NCBI GenBank assembly: GCA_900660155.1
Contig: CABFPE010000178.1
Span: 687,813 to 751,812 of the forward strand
Length of the DNA: 64,000 bases
Direction of reading: 5' to 3'
Origin: Hofstenia miamia
Taxonomy: Eukaryota > Xenacoelomorpha > Acoela > Hofsteniidae
Shown: piece by piece, positions 10,267 to 21,899 of the stretch
Layout: each line of letters begins with the position of its first letter
Position numbering within the stretch: the stretch's first letter is position 1
Translations under genes and position numbers: made by a program
Notes under the pieces: generated by a model
The model's database searches: none
The model's input: the letters and a program-made list of their open reading frames with translations, nothing else
What the model was told of the DNA's origin: nothing

Positions 10267-13200
10267 CTTTGTTATCCATTAAAGAACAATACAGCGAAAC
10301 TAAATGGAATTAATTGATATACGGTTCGATTTATGCGAAAATGCCCAATTTCATAAATTTTAAAATAGTAGGCGAAGCGAATTCACCCATGAAGGTTGAA
10401 AAACAATCATTTTTATATCTTTATGTGAAATTAATGCCTGGAATACAAGGGAAATTGAAATTTTTATTACAATCTTTTTCAAAAACTTCATGTTTGAATA
10501 ATTATTTGAAGTTGGCATTTCAATATTTTAAATTACATAAGAGATTACAATTCTGTGCTGTTCTTCATATTTTTAATGTCAAAAAAGATTTCAAAATTCG
10601 ACTCGAAATTGAAGGTAGATATATATGTATTTGAATACTCACTGTGCCCTAAGATAAAACTATTGACAAATTAATAAAATTTTAAAATCGTCAATTTAAT
10701 AAAAAATGCAGTTGCCAATAGAAGCAGGAATAATAATTCCTAGTGCTGCTTTATATTCGGAATGTATGCACATTACATTTTAATTCCCTACAAAGTTTTC
10801 CAAGTATTTACTCCTAAAATCCAGAATATAATATATAATGTAGTTGGTTGAAAATGAATACTCTTATAAAACGTACCATCACTATTGAGTCTGGGTTTCT
10901 TTGGTGCTAATAGCGCTTTTTTGTTTCCAAAAACCGTATCGACTTTACACATGTGAATGCAAGTCGAATTTCCATCAGTAGTTAAATATTTTTGAATCTC
11001 ATTGGGCACAAAGCGATATGAATCATACTGTTTTTCAGTGACGTGAACCTAAATGATCAAAATAAATAATTATTTAATTTGATAAAATAACCATACACTT
11101 CAACATTTACAAACGCATTTCCCAACCTAATCGTGGCCGGGGCATAAGAAATAATACTATTACACTCAATCAGGGGTGTAAAAACAATTATTTATTGGAA
11201 AATAATTTAAATATTATTGTATTCAATTATTTTGAGATTTCATAAAATATAAATAATTTATTTTTTCTAACAAATAATTTCTGTTTACATCAGTCACAGT
11301 GTTTGCTTGTTTCTTGTGACCAATGAAAGTGCTCACATTTAGACTTGTATTGTAATATGTGCTCACTTCTCATAGATTCGAAAATACTGTTGTGATTTTG
11401 CTAATATTAAAAAATTCAAACCCAGTTTGTGCATTCCTACATTTCTTTCAGAACCAATTTATCAAAGCAGCGAATGTATAGCAACCCATTATAGGTAATA
11501 ATTGCATTTTACTGTAATTCACGTTGTTTTTACTAAGGTGTTGTTAATTATACCCATTACGAATTCTCAACGTATTAAAGACTTTTATTTTAATTTACTG
11601 GGTGACAATATCTACAAGTGCCGTTCATGTGGAGCAAAACAATGACAAAACAAAGGAGCTGGATATCAAAATTTATTGTTACAAATTTATGAAAAGCATG
11701 AAAATTATCGAAATGAAATGGCACAATAAGGCTCTTCTTTTTTTGAAGAAATGAAGATATCAAAAGAAGCAAGAATTTACATTTGTTGAAAAAGAATTAA
11801 ACCGAAAATATTCAAATTTATCATCAATTTCTCGTCCTTCTTTCATGAAGTACATGGACTAAGCAACAAAAACAGTATAGAAAAAAATTTCTAACGAACT
11901 GTCGAATTCTTTTGGAATTGTATTCGATGGTTAGAGTGATTGCTCTTTTTATACCCATTTTCTTGCAGTTTTTGCTATTTATCAAGATTGGGGGAGTTTA
12001 TATGTTAAACGTGTTTTACTTGGTTTTTCATCTTTCTTGAAACTAATTTTGAGTTACTCCCTTTAATTTTACGTATTTACAAAAAAATTCTACATTGCGT
12101 TAAGTTTTTAATTGGAGATAATGCAGCTGTTAATTTGAAAATCTCCAAGGATCTTCAAATTCCAATTATTGGTTGTGCTAGCCATTGACTTAATCATGGG
12201 CGATTATTAAGATGTGTTATTTAAAGTTAACGAAGTTATGAAAACACTTTCAATGCGCAAGCGTTCTGGACAACTGAGAAAGAAGACGGAGTTGAGGCCA
12301 GTTATTTGCAAAACTTAATTCAGTAACAATCAAGCTGCAGTCAAATACAACGAACATGATGGAGGTTCACGCTTGCTTTGACAAATTGATGAAAGATTTT
12401 CATAGACTGGGTCATTATCTCGGTTGACACACTGGAAGTCCTACGCATTACCTAAATTTCGAGATAGATGTTTTTAATGCTGTTGGTGGGTTACCATTTA
12501 CGGCCAATCAGAAAAAAGAATTAGAGAAACTTGTGATATTTGAAGTTTAAGAGGCGAAGACAATGTCATACGCAAATGAAGCTATATTTAACAGAAAAAA
12601 ACTTGAAATTGGTTGTTGAACGTCTATTTAGCCATGCTAAATGTGTGTTCAATGATTACCAGAAAAAGACCAATCCAGTACATCTACAATCACAACTTGT
12701 TTCTATTTGTAAATAACACATTTTGGGAAGTTAAACTTTTAGATTGTTTAATAAAAAATCAAAAAAATATTTTCTCAATGTTTTTTCCTCTAACCAATTA
12801 TTGCAATAATATATTTTTAGAATGAAAAAATTAAAATAATTTATTTTTGAATGTCAATAAATATAAAATACAATACTTTACACCCCTGCACTCAATTGAT
12901 TGAAATTCTAAAAAAACATTATATAAATCTAACTGTTTTGAAACTGATATAACTACATCACACAGAAATCAGAATAGGTGCATATGCACAGATTGACTTT
13001 ATCTATATGCAGCAATCAGTCATAGATGTACCTAAAGACTGGTGAATCTCGTTTGAGGTATATACAGGCGATCAAGAATAAAAATGGTCCTGATGTTTCA
13101 AGAGAATTTCAAAAATCCAACGATCTAGTTAACAGTCCTATATTGAAAGTAACACTATTACCAGGCTGAAGGTCATTTAATTGAATTAGGGTGGCATAGC

Positions 13201-16200
13201 AGGAGTACTCTTACAGAAATTTATTCGACTAAGATTAAACACTGCATACCATCGATTTGAGAAGATCAAAAGGAAGGCGTCATAATGGGATCTTGTACCT
13301 ATCAATAAAAGATCCTTTCAGATCTCCTTGACCTCCTTCCGTATACTTCCCATTCCCTGTAATATTTTTATCAAAATTTGATCACAGTTGAAACTGATGA
13401 AAATGGCGAAATAAACTTGTCACCGACTACATTGATCCTTTATTAGTGCCTTAGTTCAATGTGTATTTTGAAATTTTGTGCGTGGATCAACATCGGAAAG
13501 TTGATTTTGTTAGTTGATGAAATTATGAGATCATACACATGTAAAATTTATTGAAGCAATCAGTATCACTGCGAGTTTTCTATGACTTTTGAAAATGAGT
13601 TGAAATTATATTTTACGAATTACAGAAACCAGGAATTTTGGACATAGGCCCTTAAGCACTAAATTCCAAAATTGATATACTATAATTTCACTAAATTAAA
13701 AAAATAAATAACTACAAATCACAACTTCGTATATGCTATTTTTCAACATACAATATTGTAAAATAATGATAAAAATGTTTCTAGTGTTTGTTAAAGGCCG
13801 AAATGACTATAATTTCTGAAATCACAACTATTTATTAAAACATCAAAAACTTCACAATACTGCGTCAGCAAAATGTCTTGCAACACCATAGCTAAATCCC
13901 TTAATGTGTAGAATAATATCAAAATATGGATACACTAGGTACCAAAATTGCTAAGAATTTCTTTTGATATCTTTTCCTTGCGTTTGTGTTAACTAAACAC
14001 CCAAAGTGTCTATTTTTCAATTACACCTCATTTTCCGCTCTGACAAAACCCTTACAACACCACTTATTAAAATGAATTAATTAAATACGATTACCACTTA
14101 CAATATCAACATAGCTATAAAAAGGTTGCAGTGTCATTACGCGTCTCACTACATTGTCTAATTCAAAGTATACATATGTCTTTGACCCCATAAGAGATAT
14201 GATTACGAAGAATCAAAAATTGAAGATGGAACTAGCATTCAAGAAATAGCCACAATACAAATACAATTTGAATTTTAAAGAATTAGAGAAAGGAGGGTTT
14301 CACATCAACGAGAAAAAAGACTGGATTACCAAAGACATCAACTATTTATGGCAAAAAATAGTAATAAAGTGATCAAAGGCTAACCCAGAATTGACAGTTT
14401 CTCAAAACCAATAATAATGTACTAATACTGAAAGTGTTTCAAACAAGAAAGTGAAACGTATTTTGTCTAAGAAACAATATTTGAATAATTACTACGTGAA
14501 GAATCAATTTGCATGATGCAATAAGGTTTGTAAGTCTCTGTGAAAATTGGACAAATGTGATATTTAGTGACAAAAGCTAATTTGAGCTTCACCCCGTCAA
14601 AAGGTAGATAAAAGATCCCACAAAGAGCAGCAGACAATTAGACCTTAAAGTTGGGTGGTTGAAGCGTAATGATGTGAGGTATGAGAAAATCGTTAATCCA
14701 TAGTATGCTTGATTCATCGAAATACTGTGAAATTCTTTGTGTTCTTGGTCCAGACAGGATAATAAATTCTGTAATCTCCTAACCTCAAAATAATTGACGG
14801 AATTTGAAATATAAGTAAAAAATGACCTCAAATATTTAACAACTATGGAAATGACAGATGGAGAATTTTACGGCATCAAAATTAAAAAATCGAAAATTTT
14901 TTCACAATTCCTCAGAATATAGAAGCAGTTGGAGAACAAGAGAAAATTGAGGAAAAAGTCAGTTCTCTTGTATCAAATCATCCTTTATTGTAGATATTTC
15001 CTTATATTCTGTAGAATTTTTGGAATCAGTAAATTGAAAAGGTGTTGCAAGAATTTTGTGGACGTGGGAAATGAGATGTAGTTGAGAAAATAGTCACTGC
15101 GGGGTTTTTATTTAACACAAAATGAACGGAAAATATACGTACATCAAGAAAGAACTGATCAATTGTGGTTCTTAGCGTGTACACTCGTTGAAATTATTGC
15201 GCATTGCAGCTGCTTTACTGTTACATTGAACGCTTTAAACTATGGTGTTGCAAGAAATTCGTCCATTTATAGACGTCGACTAACAAGTTATTCAGAATAG
15301 GCAGCAACAACAACTCTCAATTAATTCTCTTGTTTAATGAGTTCTCCGATTAGATCAATCCTGTTGATGAATAGAATGAACAGATGTAATCGAAAAATAT
15401 TTAAATGAGAATCTGAGAGTTAAGACGCGCGAACTTATTGCTTTCCGCATTTAATATCATAAAAAATTTTTTTAACAAAAAGAACAAAAATGCATTATAT
15501 ATGTAATTGTGAACAGAATTAAACTAAGAGAACACTAACTTTGGTTTGAAAATGCTTAGACAATTCTATCATAAGAAACTCATATCCATAATGAGTCTTT
15601 GTAGAAATATGGACAAGATTACTTTTGTGCTTAGCCAACCATTCACCCACTAGATTAAAAATAGTTTTTTTGCAAGTAATTCGTGTTGTAAACGCATTTA
15701 CTTCACTAATGCAAAACGTTGAATCAACGTAAACACTGACAAATTCTTTAGGGCATTGTTTTACATTCGCTAAAATACAAAAGATTGTGACTCTTTCTAA
15801 ACCAATTCATACGTACAGAATTCCTTCTCTATGCTATAGGTTTCATGAAAAGGTCCAATGTTTGGACAAGCTCCTTTTTTCAGCCGAAAATCTCCAGTGT
15901 ACAAAACAACCCCATTCTCTCCTTCAAAAAGAAACATAACAGAACCAGGACAATGACCTGCACTTATGAGTGTAACTTTGACTTGATATTCTTTAACGTC
16001 ATGCGTTCCTAAAAAGATTTAAAATTTCTAAGTTCCCATAAAATCCCAATAAAGTACATTCCAGCAGTACAAAAATATATGCAAGAAACTAGGTAAGTTC
16101 AGCATGTTTCTGACTATTGAAATTATTAAACTAAGAGTGGAGACATTCGAACATTTAAACTAAATAATGAAGTTTGTTTGATATATTACTATATTACATA

Positions 16201-19200
16201 AGCTGAAAATTTACACATCTATTGGCAGCTACGCATGTAATATTAGACAATATGGCTTAGGAGTATGTAATGTAATAGCTACTCTTAACTAGTAATGAGC
16301 TCTAAGTAGTCTATCAAACTATTGCTCTAAACTATACACGTCTTAATGTATAGTAACCCATATTTATAACTTTTTGGATGTTGGTTAGTAGGCTGTAATG
16401 TTTATTAGAAGCATATACAGTGTTGCATTTAAAAAATCCAAAAGGTCACTCAAATACTCAAATCGGTTTTTTGGGTTTTTCACGAAAACCCTAGGGTCTT
16501 TGCCAACCTTGTCAGAAGTACATATTAAAAAAAATATTCGTTATAGCAGCAGAGCGAGCAATTAAATGAAGATGTAAATAGGCTGTACATGGCAAGGCAT
16601 AAGGGAGGGAAAGGACTGCTAAGTGTAGAGGAAACTGTAGAAGCAGAAGCGCTAGGGCTAAAGGAATACGTGGAAGCACAACCTAGAGGGTCATTACTGG
16701 AGGTCACTAAGGAGTTAAGGAAGATAAGAACTGAGAGTGAAGGAAAGACAACATACTAGAGTAGGATGGAATTAGGGAGACAAACAAGGTATAGGCAGAA
16801 GGCAATGCATGGAGAATATTGGAGGAACACAGAAAAACGTTTCAGAAAAGAAAGCAACAAGTGGTTAAAAAAGGCAGGACTAAAAAGATAAACAGAAGCA
16901 CTGATAATGACAGCACAGGAGCAAGCATAACAAACTGGGTGAAAATATAAACAGAAGAGTGGAAATGATAAATGTAGGCTATGTAAGAAAGAGTGTGAGA
17001 CAGTAGATAATCTGTGAGAATTTGGTGCAGAAAGAGTATAAGTTCAGGCATGACAAGGTAGGACGAATGGTACATTGGAGCTTGAACAAGCAGCATGGGT
17101 TAGAAGCAGGAGACAAGTGGTACCAGCACAAGCCAAAGGGCGTCATAGAAAATGGGAAGGCTAAGATACCGTGGGACTTTAACATACAGACGAGCAAGGT
17201 GATAGAAGTGCGGAGACCAGAAATAGTAGTGGTAGACAAACAGAAAGATTGGCAACAGTGTTAGACATAGCAGCACCAAAGGACAGGAATGTAGAAAGCA
17301 ATAAGAACGAGAAGATAGACAAGTACAGGAGTTGGCAGAGGAAATAGAAAGGCTGTGAAAGTTAAAGAAGGTTGACATAGTCCTGGTAGTAGTAGGAGCA
17401 CTATGAGCAGTGAGAAATAAGCATAACAGATACTCAGCGGAATTGGGAGTGGCAAAGCACAGAAGACAGCATTGTTAGGATCAGTTAGTCCTGAGGAAAG
17501 ATCTCAAACTCCCTTGGAACTGGTGACTTCCCGAGCTGAGAGGGATACCAGCAAGAAGCTGTAAGAAGTAATGAAATAATAATAAATGTGCGTATGTCTA
17601 TGTATTGTATTGTAACTTTTATTTAATAATGAATACTCATTCATTATCTCAGGCTAAAAACGAAGGAATTTATTAGGAAATATAGATATTTGTGATACTC
17701 CTGGAAGCCGATTGCAGTCTATCTGCAGAGAAGTGTGTGCGATCCAGTACGTATATCGATAGAGGTTGGAGATTGGAATGAGTGCTCTTATTGCATAATT
17801 TTCGGTCTGCTTCTCATATCTCATTGGGAATAGGTGTAAACTCTTGGATGAAACCCTGCCTAACTGCTTTTTGCCTTCAATTTGTGATAATCCCATAATG
17901 ATACTAGAGTGTGAATTGGTGTCAAACGCCTTCATCATAGCTAAGGCCACGAAATGTACATACAGATACCGAGCATTCAGAATTTTGATACCTGCGCAAG
18001 TTGTTGATCCCAATCAGTGAAAGTTTATGGAACATTCATATGCATTACTAACGAAAACGACAATAACCAATTTCGAAGCATCGAGCCAAGATATTAGTGA
18101 TTGCAACAGGACAATATTCGTTTGGGGAAGTAGGATCAGTGACCTTGGCAATGGGTGTGATAATTGATAGCTCCAACTTTCTGTAAATTTACTGGTTTGT
18201 AGCAAGTGATTGAATATATGTGGGATATGTTCTTCGAGAATTCTCCTTAAATATCCAGTATGGCAAACCATCAGGGCCGCAGGTAGTGTTTGATTCAACT
18301 TAAGTACTTATACACCTGGAAAACTGAGAGCACCGGAGGCTGTGTTTTCGATGTATCAAGAGATATTGGTGGCTGAAATTTATCTGTAGTTGATATCCAA
18401 TTGTAATGATAGTTCAGGACGTTGCAATCAATGTCACAAGCAGTATATGGTTGCTTAATCCTTGATTTCCCCATCAGGTATTGCGCCTCACTCCACCAGA
18501 ATTTTGAGCCTTTTCATGATTCTTTGGAGACATTNTGGAACATTCATATGCATTACTAACGAAAACGACAATAACCAATTTCGAAGCATCGAGCCAAGAT
18601 ATTAGTGATTGCAACAGGACAATATTCGTTTGGGGAAGTAGGATCAGTGACCTTGGCAATGGGTGTGATAATTGATAGCTCCAACTTTCTGTAAATTTAC
18701 TGGTTTGTAGCAAGTGATTGAATATATGTGGGATATGTTCTTCGAGAATTCTCCTTAAATATCCAGTATGGCAAACCATCAGGGCCGCAGGTAGTGTTTG
18801 ATTCAACTTAAGTACTTATACACCTGGAAAACTGAGAGCACCGGAGGCTGTGTTTTCGATGTATCAAGAGATATTGGTGGCTGAAATTTATCTGTAGTTG
18901 ATATCCAATTGTAATGATAGTTCAGGACGTTGCAATCAATGTCACAAGCAGTATATGGTTGCTTAATCCTTGATTTCCCCATCAGGTATTGCGCCTCACT
19001 CCACCAGAATTTTGAGCCTTTTCATGATTCTTTGGAGACATTATTGGCAATTATATTGCGAATTTGATAGGCAACACACTTTGCTCTGAATCGGTTGCCT
19101 CTATGAAGTAACCGTGATTTCTAATTATGCAATAATTTGAGCATGGGTGTCATGAAGGAAGGGTCCTTGTTAGACATGATTAATGATCACAAGGGACATG

Positions 19201-21108
19201 AATTTCTGTACAACAGCTGCAAGATTCGCGTCAGGTCGTGCACACAAGTCCACGTTATCTTGCACTAAGATGTGCTCAAAGTTTATTTCCGAGAGTCGCT
19301 GAGAAATCACTGTTTAAATTTATGTCTCTGATCCCGGAAGGAAACCTTCCGAGTTTTTCTCTCAGTTCCTAATTGTGTGCATTTGAGGTGATCTGAGATA
19401 GCAGTTGACTGGAAAGTACTTACTTCATCGAATTAATCACAGTTGTTTGCACAGACTACATCTAGACAATTATTTCCTCATGTGGTTCCTGTATTTAGCT
19501 GGATTGGAGCAAAGGGGATGGAAATTTTATCAAGCTCCAAGCAATTAACGTCACCGCAAACAACTATGATTCTATTGGGATATTCCGTGACCAATATTCG
19601 ATGTAGTCATTGATGTGTTCTGATAGCTCGTCTTCGTATTCAGCATCAGGCGGATAATACAAAACTGCCATAGCCAGTTTGATAGATATAAGTTCGATTC
19701 AAAGAATCTCCAATGACTGCCAGTTCATAGATTTTAAAACTTTTCGAGGAATGTCTTCACGGATACACATACAAACGCCTCTTTCAGTAGACTTCTTGGA
19801 ATTAAGGGGGCTCCTATCATGTCTAACAATGTTGTAACCAGGAAATCTGAAACACAGTCATCAATGCTCGGTTTTAGCTAGGCCTCTGTAAGGCATCATA
19901 TGTCAGTATTATCATTAAAGAGGTCAGCCGTTAGATGTATGGCATTTGGCTTTTACAATGATCTGATATTTAGTGTCAGCAATGTTAGTCCATCGCATTT
20001 GACCTCGTCGCCATTAACAAATAATTTCAAATATTGATCCTGATTTACTCTCTGGTTGCTTTATTTGGAGATAACAGTTCAAAGCATTTCTTCAAGAGAA
20101 TACTTTCAATAGCAGCGTCAACATCGGATAGTTCTTGAGACATGAAAACTGGGTTTTTGAGCAAATGAGACTTCGACAATAACTTCCACATTTGCCAGCC
20201 ATTTGAAATTTTAAGAATGACGGTTCTTGGGTTTTGCCGAATAGCATTGAACTTTCCCACTCTGTCTAAGTCGTTCATTTGATTATCGAATGGCTCACCC
20301 AAATGGTGAAATACTTCACGTATCTGGTCCATCTCCAGCGCGAGCCTATCACGGCAGTACCTCTGGTAGATTTCGAATTCTAATTGCAAGGGCAGTAGGC
20401 TCACTAACCTTACAATAGGCAGCAACCATACAATACTCCAGTCGGATTCCAACATTGAAAATTTGTCTATGGGGTGCTTCTCGTTGGTACACTTGTTTCA
20501 TTTCCACAGCAGATTAGGAATAGATGAAGAGTTCGCTAGTTATGCCCTCACACTTCACGTGGTGCCATCTCAAAGTAGAAAATACAAGAATTAGAAAACT
20601 GATTTCCAGTATTGCAGATTTATTTGTCGGAAAAAACAGTACATTTATGTAAACAACTGAAATTGTGTTGAAATTTTGTATTTAAATGGAGAAAAATTCA
20701 CAATATGCGATTAAATAACTTGCATACAATACATATATATGCTTAAATACGCCTTAAATTGACAGGACAATGTTATAATGTTAAATTTGTAATGTTAATA
20801 TAACAATTATGCGAATAAAAATTCATACCTGGAACATGCAATTGAAAAGATTGATTAACTTGCTTTTCGACAATTCGGTCAGATAATGCAGCATAATCTG
20901 GCAGTGCTTTTAGTAATCTAGATGTTATTTTGTGACAATATAAGAAAGTCGACTGCAATTTTATTTCAAATTCGGATTGATCTAATCCAACCATATGATC
21001 TCCATGACAATGAGATAAAAAGAATACAGTTGAATTTAAATTATCTCCATCAAAACGATCAATTGAAATATTCGGATATTCATGCAATTTTCCCTCAAAA
21101 CAGCTCAT
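9821..21108 (-). CDS. DCLRE1C: Artemis (DCLRE1C)-type nuclease, five exons
   Basis: Metallo-beta-lactamase/beta-CASP nuclease. In vertebrates Artemis opens DNA hairpins and trims ends in non-homologous end joining with DNA-PKcs. Exons on the minus strand are 21108-20829, 16008-15817, 15769-15540, 11048-10877 and 10266-9821 or less, and their phases join exactly. The N-terminus [11 protein letters not shown] matches Artemis rather than SNM1A/B. Catalytic motifs seen: [29 protein letters not shown] and SSHSSKDE. If exon 5 reads to its stop at 9821 the protein is 439 residues, against about 690 in human. The missing part is the poorly conserved C-terminal tail, and a donor at 9986/9985 (ACG/gtttac) could instead lead to unseen exons. 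Introns 1 and 3 are swollen by transposons. No stop or frameshift occurs in the exons. Confidence 0.9.
10877..11048 (-). CDS. DCLRE1C: DCLRE1C exon 4 (beta-CASP middle)
   Basis: Acceptor catttag/GTTCAC, donor GATG/gtacgt. Encodes [20 protein letters not shown] and [15 protein letters not shown], aligned with Artemis VHVNKLDMFRNMPEI and LTTDRNTQIHACRH. The first histidine of the IHxC stretch is kept. It ends in phase 1. Confidence 0.85.
11163..11170. repeat. left 8-bp target-site duplication of second hAT
   Basis: CACTCAAT, identical to 12889-12896. Confidence 0.85.
11171..12888 (+). mobile_element. hAT DNA transposon inside Artemis intron 3
   Basis: Perfect 12-bp terminal inverted repeats (CAGGGGTGTAAA and its inverse) are flanked by the exact 8-bp duplication CACTCAAT. 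The plus strand holds a decayed hAT transposase in its normal order. There is a BED-type finger ([12 protein letters not shown] ... EKHENY, about 11605-11705), SFGIVFDG and [12 protein letters not shown] (about 11910-12040), [20 protein letters not shown] then CASH (about 12115-12190), and the C-terminal [16 protein letters not shown] (about 12610-12660). Multiple stops and frameshifts make it inactive. At 1718 bp it is shorter than most autonomous hATs, so internal deletion is likely. It is antisense to the host gene. Confidence 0.88.
12889..12896. repeat. right 8-bp target-site duplication of second hAT
   Basis: CACTCAAT, matching 11163-11170. Confidence 0.85.
12897..13860. other. Artemis intron 3 sequence, nothing recognised
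   Basis: AT-rich intron DNA between the hAT and the Tc1-like relic, without recognisable coding or RNA signals. Confidence 0.4.
13860..15290 (+). mobile_element. Tc1-like DNA transposon relic in Artemis intron 3
   Basis: TCTTGCAACACCATAG at about 13877-13892 is repeated in inverse as CTATGGTGTTGCAAGA near 15240-15256, giving short inverted repeats about 1.35 kb apart. Between them the plus strand has [10 protein letters not shown] (about 14550), matching the Tc1 transposase block W..V.FSDES that holds the first catalytic Asp, within frames broken by many stops. No target duplication could be fixed, so the ends are approximate. Confidence 0.45.
15540..15769 (-). CDS. DCLRE1C: DCLRE1C exon 3 (beta-CASP motif A)
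   Basis: Acceptor gtattttag/CGAATG. Encodes [18 protein letters not shown] and [16 protein letters not shown], matching Artemis SVYLDTTF and AAYGYEYLF. Donor ACCAAA/gttagt. It is separated from exon 2 by only 47 bp and ends in phase 0. Confidence 0.88.
15817..16008 (-). CDS. DCLRE1C: DCLRE1C exon 2 (AGHCPGS and YTGDFR motifs)
   Basis: Acceptor ctttttag/GAACGC. Encodes [19 protein letters not shown] and [16 protein letters not shown], holding the third and fourth metallo-beta-lactamase motifs. Donor TTCT/gtacgt. The 192 bp join exon 1 in phase. The ORF track misses this exon because it lacks a start codon. Confidence 0.88.
16009..16524. other. Artemis intron 1 sequence, nothing recognised
   Basis: AT-rich, with no gene-like or repeat signal that I can support. 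Confidence 0.4.
16525..17580 (+). mobile_element. 3' end of a LINE with restriction-like endonuclease, copy 1
   Basis: Plus-strand pieces read [50 protein letters not shown], then [47 protein letters not shown] and [11 protein letters not shown]. The Cys-rich knuckle, [12 protein letters not shown] and a following IAAPKD/EK block are the restriction-like endonuclease module found at the C-terminus of R2/R4/NeSL-type LINEs. The first half (up to about 17020) and second half sit in different frames and stops are present. The copy is 5'-truncated, lacking the reverse transcriptase. It lies in Artemis intron 1, antisense to the gene. A second copy is at 46466-47930. Confidence 0.65.
17650..20460 (-). 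mobile_element. decayed APE-type LINE in Artemis intron 1
   Basis: Read on the minus strand from 20455: an ORF1-type segment ([20 protein letters not shown], then LLSKSHLLK, 20455-20045) like the RNA-binding fold of LINE ORF1 proteins. Next come an endonuclease start ([12 protein letters not shown], about 19990) and body ([21 protein letters not shown], 19900-19500), the reverse transcriptase fingers (ITPIAKV and [18 protein letters not shown], 18780-18590 and again 18270-18070), and [17 protein letters not shown] (about 17900). Stops and frame changes occur throughout. It is antisense-neutral, being on the same strand as the host gene. A stretch is falsely doubled at the N at 18535. Confidence 0.65.
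18028..19043. repeat. 506-bp direct duplication around a single N
   Basis: The 507-bp block 18028-18534 (starting TGGAACATTCATATGCATTA) recurs at 18536-19042 essentially unchanged, with one N at 18535 exactly at the join. A real tandem duplication would not need an N, so this looks like overlapping contig ends that were not merged. Confidence 0.8.
20829..21108 (-). CDS. DCLRE1C: DCLRE1C exon 1 (start codon and HxHxDH motif)
   Basis: Starts [20 protein letters not shown], aligned with the known Artemis start, so this ATG is chosen. It contains [13 protein letters not shown], the metal-binding HxHxDH motif. The donor is CCAG/gtatga at 20829/20828. It ends in phase 1. Confidence 0.9.
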
Positions 21109-21899
21109 TTAAAATTATTTCTAACAATACTTTACAGAAAAGCATATATACAACAAATAAAGGACAAAGAAAAAATTACGCATGATTATCGAAATAAATT
21201 AAGTTTATGAATAAATTCGAATTTTAACGTCGAAGCAATATGTAAGAATTCTTAATATGTCTGGAAATTCACTTAGTTAAATTTTTTATAAAATGTGTGT
21301 TATTTAATAGCTAAAATAACATTGTTAGTAAAAGTTACGTTTAAAGGCTCACTTTCCAATTCTCACATTTTCGAAGTAATTACAAATTTTTTATAACTAG
21401 AGCATGCTAACATTGTGCATGCAGGAATTATCAAAACAATGTTTTTCATGCATCTACTATACTTTATAATTTTAAAAGATTTTGAACACATGTAAATGTT
21501 AAATACAAAGTTCTTGCTTAGTTTTATAATGGCAAGTAAATACTCATTTGACATCATTTTTAAATCATTAGAGGTACTGGAATTGTTTCCCTCTACCAAT
21601 CGATGAGGTACAATTCAACATACTGTTTCACAAAGGTAAAACGAATTGGAGGCAAAAACTTCAGAAACAGAAATTATGCTTTGCATATACCTTTTGCTGT
21701 CATTCTCAACGGTTTATAAAACTACCAAATGAGTCCAAATTCGCTCAAATTTAAGCGACATGGTTAAGGAACTTATTGTTTTCCTAGCATCCTTCACATC
21801 TGCATCCGCATTTTGCAAACGTAGAGTGCACTGCTAGAACATAAATGATATAAATAATGTAATATATTACCTGGAAAGTTTTCAGTATGCTTATAATAG
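21109..21899. other. Artemis upstream region, nothing recognised
   Basis: AT-rich sequence 5' of the DCLRE1C start codon. It should contain the promoter and 5' untranslated region, but no TATA, initiator or other element stands out. Confidence 0.4.

Noticed and set aside
18474-18806. Apparent duplicate protein gene
   Set aside because: Product of the unmerged contig overlap at N18535.
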